A stretch of DNA of 64,000 bases. It comes from Phytopythium helicoides (lineage: Eukaryota > Oomycota > Peronosporomycetes > Pythiales > Pythiaceae). Position 1 is the first letter of the stretch. Every line of letters begins with the position of its first letter. This document shows, one piece after another, positions 23,301 through 33,361 of the stretch. Both the position numbers and the translations under genes were made by a program. Where the stretch lies: assembly GCA_024867545.1 (NCBI GenBank), contig JANFNE010000020.1:248001-312000 (forward strand), given 5' to 3'. Below the pieces are notes generated by a model. That model saw only the letters and a program-made list of their open reading frames with translations. It was not told the origin of the DNA and did no database searches.

Positions 23301-25955
23301 CCGCTCCGGATTTTTGTTTCTTCTAGCGCAAACCGAGCAGCATAAAAGTATTGCTCATGCACTTTTCCTCTTGGGAAGGACTGATTGACCATCTATTGAT
23401 GGAGCCAACGAACTGCCTCGTCGTCGAGGACTTGAGACACGCACCGTATGAAGTTTCTCACTTGACGTCCCGCGCTTCAGCCTGAACGATTGACGCCGAG
23501 GTGGGGATCGATTGCAAAACATTCCAGACAAGAGAATCCAGAGCCGGAACCGGATCCACGGCCACTAGGGCGATCAGATGGCTGTATGCGAACCACCTTG
23601 ATTTGATCTACAGAGATGCCAAAGCGCTCAGGCTTTTCATGAACACTCATCCGGCAAGTTTCTGCTGTCAGACACTCAACAAACTGTTCTTGTTCGTATT
23701 GATGCACGAACGTTAGCACAGACACGTTTGATCGTACATCGAAAAGTTACTGGTGGCTGGTCAGAACATTCGTTATTGGCAGTAGTGTCGCTACCGCTAA
23801 TGCTGTTCAAGACCTCTTCAAAGGAACGCATCGGTGGCACAAAACGTTTCACGTTTTCAGTGAGACCAGCTCCAGCTGACATCGCGGGTTTCATCTGCAA
23901 GAGTAGCGATTGTGCAACTGCAGTAATGGGCCTGCTATCTCAATAGCCAGCTCAAGTACACCAGCGATTCCATGCAGCACCTCTGGTGCCCATTTCAGCT
24001 CTAACCACTCCTGCCTCCATCTCGACCTCCGCTGAGTTTGGCGACAAATTTCCGAGTGATAGTGGTGCAATAAATACGCGAGTAAAGTCCAATGATAAAA
24101 ACAGAGTCTTCGAGAGACGCCCCGATTCGAGGAAATACATTTTGAGTCGCGTGGCTTGCAAGTCGGCCTTGGAACGAACTCCAATCTGATCATCTCCAAC
24201 ATTTGGGTGCGCGTACAAAATAATCTCGTCAAGCGATACACAGACGGATGGGACGCCAGTGGCGAGGATCTCGCACGTAGTAGAAGATGTGGAAAACATT
24301 ACGTCGCATTGCACGAACTTGAATTGGGATTCCATTTCTACCAAAAAATCGGTCTTGGGGGTGTATGATCTTTACCCACTTCTTCGCGTGGACATGAACT
24401 CACTTGACACTCTCTGTAAATCGCTTGAACCCATGGAGCAATCAGATTAGAAAATACAGCATTGATCCCTTGTACTTCGCCACGCACCCCAACCCAAGCA
24501 CATAGAGCTGCATGTTGCTCCCCACGCTCCATGCCATCTTCGTTACTACCATCACCCTCATTACCACTTATCTCGACGGAAAAGCTTGCATCGACATTCA
24601 TTTTTATGCGCGATACTTTCAAAAACGTGGGATCGATTGTGTTTCCTCCTGACATCAGCCGAAACTCTAATGGCCCAGCAATAATCTCAGCAGCCTTGTG
24701 CACTTCGTTTATTTCGTGGTTACTCGTTTCTGAAAGTGCACAGTCAATTAACCGAAGCTCAACATTCTCGATACAAAGCTTTCCCACATCGTTCATTTTG
24801 CTGTCCTCAAGATCCACGAGCACCTTAATCAAGGTTACTTTTATACTGGGAATGCATTCGACAATTTGCAGAAGCATATGCGCGTTGTCAAGCATGCTGT
24901 CGGCAGTTAGATCGTCTCGACCAAGCTCAGCGTATACAATGCCCTGACTGGAGTTACATGCTTGAATCAAGCTTTGCAGATTAATGGTTCCTTGAACAGT
25001 GTGCATGGTAACACCACACGACGACGGAATTGGTGCACAACTTCGCGATGACGTTGGTATTGGCACAGTCACTTCGAGCTCCGTTAAGCCCAATTGCGTA
25101 GCAATGTGAAGATTGGGAAGTTGGAGCTTCGTGGCTTTCTGATCACCAAAAGAAGCAGACAGGATAAGTTCGCGTGCGTTCGAGCTAATCCCAAGACGAA
25201 TATGCAAACTTCCATCCTACGAGGACACATTCACGGACCTGTTAGACGAAAACCGCAGTACCGTTTTGAGCGAGAAGACGATGTACCTCGATGTGGGCAA
25301 CCTCTCGAGGCTCACCCTCTTCCTCTCGTACGATGTCTGCGACGATGGTGTCCAACGAAACCGCAAACAAGGAGACTAATAGGAAAAATGGATGGAACCA
25401 TCGGATCCGCGTTTTGAGATGGCGCCATGCAGGGTGCGTCAAGTCCTTCAACCCCACGCAACTTGAAACGAACTCATCTGCCAATGACGTAAGGCCCTGC
25501 CCACCTCTAAGATCTGTTCGATCGTGCAAGCTCGACCTTGGTTGTGCCAGAACTGTAACCGAGATGCTGATAAATGGCACGCGCAATCTAAAGAGAGGTC
25601 CCCAGTTCGGGGCTCGCAGGAACCTCCACAGACTGCACCAATACTCGAGTCGCAGCGCGTCCACTTGTATCGACACCCTCGTCCGATCGTCCACTCGAAT
25701 GCCGTCGAGCAATCCCACTTAATCCAGCCGATTAATTAGTCACGGCGCCAAGTGCAATGCGAGAGGTACAGGTGCTCACGCTTGGCGATCGCTCCCAGCG
25801 CCGCGCTGGCGACGGCGCCGAAGATCTAAAATCCACACAACGAGCGCCGTGAGACGTCTCCACCACCCACACATACGCTCACAGCCACATACAGCGGGTC
25901 CGAGTGCGCCCAGCGCCAGCAGCAACAGCAGCAGCAGCAGCAGCGTCGACGCCAT
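17399..25955 (-). CDS. FMP27/SABRE/Hobbit (BLTP2) family bridge-like lipid transfer protein
   Basis: The start at 25955 encodes MAST, a poly-Leu run and ALGALGPA: a signal-anchor as in Hobbit/SABRE proteins that sit at ER-plasma membrane contacts. Exon 1 is 25955-25893; a CAC-ATC-GAG / GAT-GGA junction near 25290-25217 is also clear. Family hallmarks: PQSEVFYRYFLR near 22580; WLEQIYPTWMQELEERELRA; the WPPW-like block IAPWDMLRRIIHGRVVATVE (about 21730); IWLKWNCEGHTNMHYAYP; RGNK/GCVLLALSRGTL across the 19.9-kb intron; HFEVNVHPIQVCITQDTILQ; and a C-terminal RIRRDIVLDVLSQVGRN. The last frame gives KKSLSSLFGKKK to a TAA at 17399. About 2,500 residues. Frame breaks near 23.99, 23.89, 22.79, 21.51, 20.65, 18.79, 18.07 and 17.51 kb look like indels, so this span is one broken gene model rather than many small genes. 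Confidence 0.82.
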
Positions 25956-26094
25956 GGAGAAAGTCCGCGACTCCTGGCTGCTTCAACAGGCTGATTTTTA
26001 CTCAAATTACACGCTAGACCTCATAAAATTATGCTATTTACTAAAATATACAAAGCGTGTCGTGGCACCATTTGCAGCGGAAGAGGCGGCGAGT

Positions 26095-26983
26095 ATGCGG
26101 CCGATCCTCAAGTCCTCGGCGCGCCGCGACGGCCTCGAGGCCCCGGAGGCGGCCGGTGCGGGCGCAGGCGCGAGCAGGACGGCCGTGCGCTCGCTGTTCG
26201 CGTCGGCGTCGCCTGCTGTGCGCTCCCGCGCTGGCGCTGGCGCGCGGCGCGTGACATTCTCGCCGTTCGCGCTGGCTCGGCGGAGGCGCGCGAGGAAGAA
26301 GGCGAGCGCGGGCTTCTCGTTCTCCAGCGCCGTGCAGGTGCGACGCAGGTGCGTCGGGTGTGTTGATGTGCTGGTTTGCGGGCTGCAGCGCTGACGGTGG
26401 AGGTGCGGGCAGGGCGGAGGCCGACGCACGGCGCCAGCAGGAGCTGCAGGTCATGCGCACGCTGCACAGAGCATCCAAGCGACGGCCGCGCAGCGTCAAG
26501 GAGACGCTGCTGCGCCAGTTCCCGGCGCTCAATGAGTACTTCGCCAAGGCCAAGACGTGGATCGACTTCCTGCGCGAGACCCACGACGCGCTGCGGCTGC
26601 GATACGAGGCGTTCGGAGGCGTCTCTCGACGGCGGAGACTGCTGCCGCCCGCGCGCGAGCAGTGGACCGAGTTCGACGATGCCGACCACGCGTACGTGCG
26701 AGGGCTCATGCGTCCAGCCGACGCGAACACCTCGGCAGCGAGCGCGCGGGTGTTCATGCTGCCGAGCCCTCAAGACAACAGCGTTCCGCCGCCGCTGCCA
26801 CCACAGCCGACCGCCGCGCCAAACCTGGCGCCTGCGTACCGAGGCAGCTTCTCGCGGCTGCTCCGTCGCGGAGGTGTTGCTGCCGACGAGGACGACGCGC
26901 GCGAGATCGCGGCCATCAGCGACGACCTCCGCGGCGTCGGTAGAGCGCCGCTGACTCTGCGGCGGACCCGATCGTCGCGTTGA
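26095..26983 (+). CDS. Basic protein with an RVxF-type PP1-docking motif, unknown function
   Basis: Two exons, 26095-26348 and 26389-26983, joined through a GTGCGT...GCAG intron (phase 2). The N-terminus reads MRPILKSSARRDG and, after an Ala/Gly/Ser linker, GARRVTFSPF. RVTF fits the RVxF consensus by which regulators dock protein phosphatase 1, and an ILK stretch before RVxF occurs in some PP1 partners. Then comes a helical, basic part (LLRQFPALNEYFAKAKTWID, then LRETHDALRLRYEAFGG) and a Pro-rich, Arg-rich tail ending LRRTRSSR. No catalytic domain is seen. An in-frame ATG at 25954 could extend it, but that sequence is AT-rich and overlaps the BLTP2 start, so 26095 is preferred. Confidence 0.6.
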
Positions 26984-27470
26984 CTGTGAAGAAGTCGAGG
27001 AGGCTCGAGCTAGCTTAGTAGACTGGTGTGGGCGAGCTCGAGCGTGTGAATATCTCTTCTCCGACAGCACGGCCAGACTGCATGCGGTTGATCCCATACA
27101 CCCGTTGGCTGATGCGCGGTGGTTTCTCGGGACGGTTCGATCTATTCGCTTTCGCCGGTAGATCTACATACAAATCCACAGCATTCTCCTGATTCCTCAC
27201 CCCTCCAGATCACGAGGGTATTCGTTCTAGCGAGTAATGACGCTTTCTATTTTTCTCCGACCCAAACAGCTCGCAACCAGCGCCTCGAGTCGAAGCCTCG
27301 CTGTCCCCCGCCGCCCGCCACTCGACCGCCGCGCCCACTGGCCCACAGGCTCGCAAGCGCCTGTGTCCACTGCTTCTGGCTCGAGCTCCGCGGGCTTCGG
27401 GCGACCAGCGACAGCGCCGGAGCAGCGGCGAGCGCGGTGGGGCCGCGCGCAGTGCCAAGCGCCGCGACCC
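26984..27470. other. Intergenic / 5' region of the ABHD17-like gene
   Basis: About 490 bp between two plus-strand genes. An ATG at 27237 opens a frame that runs into the ABHD17-like gene in the same frame, but its product is low-complexity Ser/Pro/Arg and is probably 5' UTR. No RNA gene or repeat was seen. Confidence 0.3.
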
Positions 27471-28635
27471 ATGGGCGCCACGGTGTCGGCGCTCGTGTTC
27501 CAGCCGCCGCCGCCGACCTACGGCTACACGCGGCGCTACTTCTTCCTGGCGACGGCGCTCAACAACCGCATCCCAGCTTTCTTCATCGAGCACGAGTACG
27601 TTGAAGTCGCCTCCGGCGCTTCAGGATCCGCGGATGATTTTCCGGCCCCTTGCAGCATACAACTGACAAAACGGGCGCTAATCCCATAGGAAGGCAGAGT
27701 ACACGGTGCTATTCTCGCACGGCAATGCCGAAGGTGAGCACGAGACGACTTCTGCTGTGAGACGCGAGCGAGTGCTAAAATCTCAAACGTGTGCAGACCT
27801 GGGCATGATTTACGACTGGTTCCGTGAGGTCAGTCGCCGGCTAAAGGTACGAAGTGCTGGACCTGCCAGTGCTGCTATCCACGTCGGCTTACGCACCAAG
27901 CTGCTGGTTCAGGTCAACGTCATGGCATATGACTACTCGGGATACGGCATCAGCGAGGGTGAGCCGAGTGAGGAAGCGTGCTACGCAGACGTGGAGGCTG
28001 CATTTGCGTACCTGGTCAATGTGCGGAAGATCCCACCGAGTAAAATCATCGTGTAAGCCTACAGTGTCAATTGGTTCCAAAGAGTGCATCTCCACTAACT
28101 CGTTGTCACGGACAGCTACGGACGATCGCTTGGATCGGGACCAACGACACACATCGCGGTGATGCAGTCGCAAAAAAAGCAGCCTGTGGCGGGAGTGATC
28201 TTGCAGAGTCCCGTGCTGTCCATGTTCCGCGTCGTGTTCAACTTTCGCTTCACGATGCCCGGCGACCTGTTCTGCAATGTCGACATCATTGACCAGATGG
28301 AGTCGCCAGTCACTATCATCCACGGCACGCGCGACGAAGTTGTGCCTTTCTGGCATGGTGAAGGGCTTTTCGAGAAGTGTCCACAGCAATGGAGGTGGCG
28401 TCCGCTTTGGGTTGCCGATGCGGGTCACAACAACATCGAAGCTTATCTAAGGTGAGACCAAGTCATTATTCTCCTTCGAGTGAGAAGTTGTGCTGAGGTA
28501 TGCTTTCTTTTCTGCAGTACTATTGGTGACGATTTTTTCCAGCACCTCATCGGCTTCGTGCGGATTTGTCACGAGACGGTTGTCATTCGATCCATGGAAG
28601 AGTCGGAGTTATTGGCTGCCAAGAAGGCCGTGTAG
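27471..28635 (+). CDS. ABHD17-like alpha/beta hydrolase (probable protein depalmitoylase)
   Basis: Six exons (27471-27595, 27690-27733, 27797-27846, 27913-28052, 28116-28451, 28518-28635) splice in frame. Family features: FQPPPPTY near the start, TVLFSHGNAEDLGMI (oxyanion region), YDYSGYG, the nucleophile elbow YGRSLGSGPT, catalytic Asp in IIHGTRDEVVP and His in DAGHNNIE. ABHD17 enzymes remove palmitate from membrane proteins. Animal ABHD17 is tethered by an N-terminal Cys cluster. Here the start is MGATVSAL with no cysteines and a Gly2/Ser6 pattern typical of N-myristoylation, so the anchor may be a myristate. The start is well supported because FQPPPPTY must be included. About 270 residues, normal for the family. 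Confidence 0.9.
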
Positions 28636-28909
28636 TTATGATGCGTAGGTGGCAGTGTATTTCATTCACTTGAGTAGGCGAGCAAGTGACTCAAGTCGAC
28701 GCAATGACCGTGAGCGGTATAGATTACTTTATTTGCGAAGCGAATCGCACTGTTAGTCTACGGAGAAACATGAACGAAGTCAAAATCTAGCTCGAAGCCG
28801 AGGCGAGCTAGGGTCTCGTCGGAAGCGCGGCATGAAAAACAGCACCGATGAAAGGTCTGGTTGTCACGACGCCATCCATCCCGTCCAGTCAGTAATCTGA
28901 CGATTCCTT

Positions 28910-30382
28910 TTACGCGCTGGTCTTGGGCTTCTTGACACGGGAAAGTTCTTGTAGCCGAGAGCGCAGTGGTCTGGCGACAGACTTGGTGGCGCGGACAGGT
29001 TTGTTGGTAGGGGAGATCTCTTTGCGGACTACCTGCGTACTGCCCTTCGCAGTTGCCTTGCGTTTGGCTGGGGACTTCTTGCGCTTCTTTGGTGTCGGCG
29101 TCTTCAAGTCTACGTCTAGGCTGCTGCGGCGACTCGACTGGCCTTGAGCCACGAGTTGCTGCTGCAACTGCGTAATTTGCTGCCGCATCGCGAGTTCCTT
29201 AGCCTCAAAAGCAGCCTTAAGGTCATCCACAGCCTGCTCACACGCAATTACCTTTTCGCGCTCAGCCTGCAGGCGGGACTGCAAGTGGGTCGTTGCGCGC
29301 ACGAACTCCTGCTCCATGAGAATTGTCTGGAGACGGAAGCGCAGCGACCCATCTTCAGACAGAGCGCGATGAAGGTATTGCTCGGTTGTGTTGTGCAGTG
29401 CACTCAGCGCGACCGAAGAGATGCTCAGCTCTCCGGTGTGCATGTGCTCGTTCAGAATCGCGACAAAGAGTGAGCGGAAGCTGGAGCGTGAGATGACGTA
29501 TTGATTCCCTTCGTCATCGAACACGGCTGTTTGCGCTGCTTCGGCTACTGTCGGCGCCAGCGAGATGTCCGCCTCGTGGACAACGTCAGACTTGTCCCAC
29601 AAGTCATCTTCGTCCGTCGGCTGGCTCTTGCTCTTCTCACTATGCTTGTCGCTCTCGCAATCGGAGAAGTAGCCTTGGCCTAGTGCCGCGTCTTCACTTT
29701 CTGGCGTCTTGTTTCCCGTCATTTCCTCGTCCACGATCTCTTGCGCGCGGTGGAGCGCATTGATGAACTTTTCCTGGTCAGATTGGGCTGGGTGCCAAGA
29801 CCGACTCAGCTGTTCCTCTCTCCGCTGCTGAGAGTCGTCGTCGCTGTCGCTCATTTCGGACTCTGCCTCACTGTCACTGTATCCGGACCACTCGCTGAGC
29901 TCCGGGTCACTGATGTCGTCGTCTTCATCCCGTGTCCAAGACATGTAGTTGGCGACAAAGTCTGTGCGTGGCTGGCGCTCGCCAGGCTCGAGGTCGGGCT
30001 CTTCCGTCTGGTTCTGCGACTGGCTGAAGCTGGTGCGGCACTCGACGAGCTCCGTGACGTGGAAGACCTCGTCGTGTCCGCTCTTGCCGGGGCAGGGCAG
30101 CGTCACCAGGTCGTCGTAGCCGTAGACCGTGATGCCGAAGTGCGCGCAGGCACGCAGCACGTCGTGCAGCCGGAAGCTGCGGCGGCCGTCGTGTTGCGCG
30201 AGCGCCAGCATGGCGCCGACCAGCTTAACGAGGAAGTCGCGGACGAAGCGCCTGGTGTCGCCTGCCGCGCGCGCCGAGCTGCTGTGGAAGCCCGCGCGCA
30301 GCAGGAAGCGCCGTACCGCCGCGTCCGGCAGCGCCACGTCCACGGCCGCCGAGCCGCGCTCGCTGTCGTGGAAGAGCGCCAT
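28910..30382 (-). CDS. Double histone-fold protein: H4-like fold fused to H3-like fold, plus coiled coil and basic tail
   Basis: Intronless, 490 residues; start chosen at the CCATGG ATG (30382). Residues about 15-90 form a histone fold: DAAVRRFLLRAGF, RRFVRDFLVKLVGAMLALAQ, then SFRLHDVLRACAHFGITVYGYDD, aligning with the H4 end (DVVYALKRQGRTLYGFGG). A long acidic linker follows (about 100-290, many Asp/Glu/Ser). A second fold at about 292-345 (SSFRSLFVAILNEHM ... LSISSVALSALHNTTEQYLH) aligns with H3 (FQRLVREIA ... FQSSAVMALQEASEAYLV). A coiled coil (LQAEREKVIACEQAVDDLKA, then QQITQLQQQL) and a Lys/Arg-rich, SPxK/TPKK-containing tail end the protein. Nuclear, DNA- or histone-associated by inference. 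H3- and H4-type folds normally pair, so they could pair within one chain. A (GGA)n tract lies just upstream of the start. Confidence 0.7.
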   Translation of the reverse strand: MALFHDSERGSAAVDVALPDAAVRRFLLRAGFHSSSARAAGDTRRFVRDFLVKLVGAMLALAQHDGRRSFRLHDVLRACAHFGITVYGYDDLVTLPCPGKSGHDEVFHVTELVECRTSFSQSQNQTEEPDLEPGERQPRTDFVANYMSWTRDEDDDISDPELSEWSGYSDSEAESEMSDSDDDSQQRREEQLSRSWHPAQSDQEKFINALHRAQEIVDEEMTGNKTPESEDAALGQGYFSDCESDKHSEKSKSQPTDEDDLWDKSDVVHEADISLAPTVAEAAQTAVFDDEGNQYVISRSSFRSLFVAILNEHMHTGELSISSVALSALHNTTEQYLHRALSEDGSLRFRLQTILMEQEFVRATTHLQSRLQAEREKVIACEQAVDDLKAAFEAKELAMRQQITQLQQQLVAQGQSSRRSSLDVDLKTPTPKKRKKSPAKRKATAKGSTQVVRKEISPTNKPVRATKSVARPLRSRLQELSRVKKPKTSA

Positions 30383-30766
30383 GGCGAGCGATTGCGGGGA
30401 CAGGAGGAGGAGGAGGAGGAGGAGGTGCTCGCGGTCGGACCGATGCCCGACTGGCTGAGTGGCACCGAGCTGCTGGTCACTCCCTCCCGCCAAAAAGAAT
30501 TTTTAAGTCGATGCGCTACCTTGGTTTTGATTTGATAAATGCACCTTTTTGGGGTAAATTACCGCTTCACCTGTCGCCCCCGACTTCGGTTTTCATACAA
30601 ATGTCAAGGTATTCAAATAAGTACGCTTCAAAACGCGGTGTGTTTTACTCATATTCAAACTGTTGAATTGCGCGGGAAAACTCATTGTTCGCAAAACGCG
30701 GTGGCCACCCGCGGCCGCTTTTGGCGCCTTTCTGGCGCCGCCCATACACGCGCTCCCGCCGCCGCC
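30383..30766. promoter_or_regulatory. Bidirectional promoter with E2F-like sites and a 12-bp direct repeat
   Basis: It separates the start codons of the double histone-fold gene and the SKA3-like gene. CCCGCCAAA (30486-30494) and GCGGGAAA (30672-30679) match the E2F/DP consensus. CAAAACGCGGTG occurs twice, at 30629-30640 and 30692-30703, with an ACGCG core like the yeast MCB element. The middle is AT-rich. Such sites drive G1/S genes in many eukaryotes; use here is inferred. Confidence 0.5.
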
Positions 30767-32474
30767 ATGGCCATGCAGGACGAGGAGGCCGAGCAGCGCG
30801 TGACGTACCTGCTGCAGGAGATCGACGCCAACATCTGCGCGGCGCACCGCTCGGCCACGCAGATCTGCGCGACGGTGCGGCGCCACCACCAGCTGCTGCG
30901 CCAGATCCACGAGGCCGCGCAGGTCTGGCGCCCGCTCTTCGCCTCCTTCTCGGCCGTGCAGCCCGCCGCGCGCCGCGTGGCGCCGCCTACGACCCCGCGC
31001 GCGAGCTTCGTGGACGCGAGTGCCGCGCCGCGCGGCGAGGATGACGACGACAGCCGCTCGCTGGCGCTCGAGCCTGCCTCAACCGGCAGCGGCTTCAAGA
31101 CGACCACGCTCGAGCCGCCGCCGTCCGCCGCGCGCGACGCCAGCGCCGACTCGAGCCTCCTCAGCGTGCACGAGCCGCGGCTGACCGAGACGCCGCTGCT
31201 CCCGCAGGCGCCGCCCGCGAGAAGCGAGGTGTCGTCCGAGAGCAGGACGGACTGGTCGCCGCGCGCGTCGCCGCTGCGAACCGGAGCGCTCGCGGTACGG
31301 TCCAGGCTTGCTCTACTCCCACCCCATGACGTTTCATACTGACGGATTTGTGCTGCTCACCGGCCATGAGCAGGGCCCTAGCAGATTCACGCCTGGATCT
31401 GCCATCAGCAGCGTTGCGCCGTACAACAGCCCTGGTGTTAGCAAGAATTTGATGAAAATGGGGGCCTTCGAGCTCTCGCCCCCACGAGATCGCGAGTCAC
31501 TGGCCAAGCAGCCCGCACAATACCACGAGGAGGAAGACAGCAGCCTTAGTTCACTATCACCACCGGAGCTCTCGACCATCGTCGCTATGGAGCCCATGTC
31601 GGCGCAGCAGCGAAGGGCTAGCCAAGCGGCAGAAAGACAGCGATCAGCGCCCGAGTCGTCTGCAAAAGGCGATCAATCCCCTCCAGGCTCGGGACGCAAG
31701 CGAAAACGCGCCAACTCTCCTGTGTACCCCAAGACGCACCACCCAGCGTCTTCGACGAAGCCAACGTATTCAAACTTACGACGCAAGTACAGCACCGCGG
31801 ACTATTCGACGCCGACCAAGAAACGCGGTCGGCCCGACTCTCAGCCTACACCTGCCAAGACCCCGCTACAGCAGGCTATCGCAGCTCTCGATGACGACGA
31901 TGAGCCTCCAACTCCCGACTTTGACGACATTACGTCGCCGCTCTTGCGCACAAAGCTCAAGGTGGTGACGCCGCACACGCCGCTATCGAATCGGATCGTC
32001 GGCGCCAATTTGGACGTGGGCAGCGTCTCGCAAGAATCCATCCTACAAGATTATGACGACTCTTTTAACGCTGGCAAGCCGGCTCCGCAGTTTGAGCTCG
32101 CGCTGCTACCGCCTGCTTTCCGGGTATGATTCTTCCTCGATAGGCAAAGTTGGACTGCAGTTGAGGTCTAACATTGACCGTCTCGCTGATTCAGAGCGGC
32201 GTCGGCGCCGTGCAGATCTCGACCCTCTACAGCAAGTTCCAGACCGAAGGCAACCCGGCCTATGTACGTTATCGCGCAGCTCCTCGCGCGATCGGAAGCG
32301 TCGTGATTGAACTGACATGTGCGTTTCGGGCAGAGCGTGGCGCAACTGGCGGAGAAGCTGCCAGAGTACGGGGAGAACCGGATCGCGATCCTCCTAGACG
32401 CCCTCGTATCTCGGCGCTTGCTGCGGCCTTTCACGGTCTCGGGGTCCATGTACTGGCAAGCGCCATCGTCGTGA
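30767..32474 (+). CDS. SKA3-like spindle/kinetochore candidate
   Basis: Exons 30767-31294, 31374-32123, 32195-32263 and 32334-32474, all in frame. The start MAMQDEEAEQRV leads into a helical N-terminus (LLQEIDANICAAHRSATQIC), then a long disordered part rich in SP/TP sites (EPPTPDFDDITSPLLRTKLK) with a basic patch (GSGRKRKRANSP; KKRGRP AT-hook-like). The C-terminus is a helical, winged-helix-like module: FELALLPPAFR, ISTLYSKF, SVAQLAEKLPEYGENRIAIL, SRRLLRPF. This helical N-terminus, CDK-site-rich middle and terminal module recall SKA3, part of the complex that ties kinetochores to microtubules, but identity is low and this is a hypothesis. It shares an E2F-like promoter with the double histone-fold gene. 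Confidence 0.5.
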
Positions 32475-32869
32475 GCCCCTCAACGTTTTGGCGAGCGTTT
32501 CGCTCCGAGCAGGAAGCCAGCTTGGTATCTAAGCCGCGCGGATCGCGCCTGCGGCGGGCTCGGCAGCTACTCGGTCGAGATACTCGATATGTAGGATGAA
32601 GGCGAAGGCACGAAAGTAGAGAGTGAGAGGAGGAAGGAAACGGGTCAAAAGAGTTTATTGTTAAAGGTATGTCGGTGGAAAATGGCTGGGTCATGCGGGT
32701 TGAAAGGAGGCGCGGCGCGCGGCCAGCCCCCGCGAGTCTTGCGTGCAGGAGCTGAGCTGCGCGCGCGAGCAACATGATACACAGAGAGGGGGGAGCGAAC
32801 GCGCGCGCAAGTGCGGGGTCGTCAAAGCGCGTGACGGCGGAGCTGGAAATAAATAGAGCGGCGCGGGCT
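32475..32869. other. Intergenic region between convergent genes
   Basis: 395 bp holding the two 3' ends. GGAAATAAATAGAG near 32846-32858 and a GTTTATTGTT stretch near 32652 could serve as A-rich 3'-end signals on either strand. No coding frame, RNA gene or repeat was seen. Confidence 0.3.
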
Positions 32870-33361
32870 TCAGTCGTGCGGGAAGTCGAGGTCCTCGGCG
32901 AAGAGCTCGTCGTGCAGGTTGTCGCTGACGAGCTCCAGCTCGCGCTCCAGCTCGTCGTCGTCGGCGACCTCGTCGTCCTCGGACGGCGGGCCGGGCGAGG
33001 CCACGCTCTTAGGGGAGGCGAGCAGGTCGTCGACGTCGGAGGCGGCGGCGTCACGCGCCTCGGCCACGCGCAGCAGCAGCGCGTCGTACACGCGCGAGGC
33101 GGCGCGCAGTGCCTCCTGGTCGCTGGCAAGGCGCGCGATCTCGCGGTCGACGCGCGCCTTCTCGTCGTCGGCGTCGTCTCCGCGCGCGCAGAAGCGCTTG
33201 GCGTGCGCGGGCAGCAGGTGGTCGACGAAGCTCGGGTCGACGGGGTCGTAGAAGAAGCCGTCGCCCATCTGGCGCTTGCGCGAGGCGAGCTTGTCGTCGA
33301 GGAAGGGCGGCCGCCACTGCCACGGGCACTTCATAATGGCCGCGTGCGAGGAGGCGTCCAT
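32870..33361 (-). CDS. Small acidic protein, unrecognised
   Basis: Intronless, 163 residues from the CCATGG ATG at 33361. The N-terminal third is conserved-looking, with many aromatics: MKCPWQWRPPFLDDKLASRK, GDGFFYDPVDPSFVDHLLP. The middle is a helical Ala/Arg/Asp-rich segment (KARVDREIARLASDQEALRA) likely to form a coiled coil, and the C-terminus is strongly acidic (EDDEVADDDELERELELVSD). No signal peptide or membrane helix. Function unknown; the aromatic block followed by an acidic tail suggests a binding protein rather than an enzyme. GC content is high, like the neighbouring 26-33 kb genes. Confidence 0.55.
   Translation of the reverse strand: MDASSHAAIMKCPWQWRPPFLDDKLASRKRQMGDGFFYDPVDPSFVDHLLPAHAKRFCARGDDADDEKARVDREIARLASDQEALRAASRVYDALLLRVAEARDAAASDVDDLLASPKSVASPGPPSEDDEVADDDELERELELVSDNLHDELFAEDLDFPHD

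Noticed and set aside
27120..27160. GGTTCGATC, a possible tRNA T-loop
   Set aside because: No matching A-box or cloverleaf around it.
30405..30426. (GGA)n tract as a regulatory element
   Set aside because: Common microsatellite in 5' UTRs; nothing specific supports a function.
29741..30535. 264-codon plus-strand ORF opposite the double histone-fold gene
   Set aside because: Low-complexity Val/Ala/Arg product antisense to a frame with clear folds.
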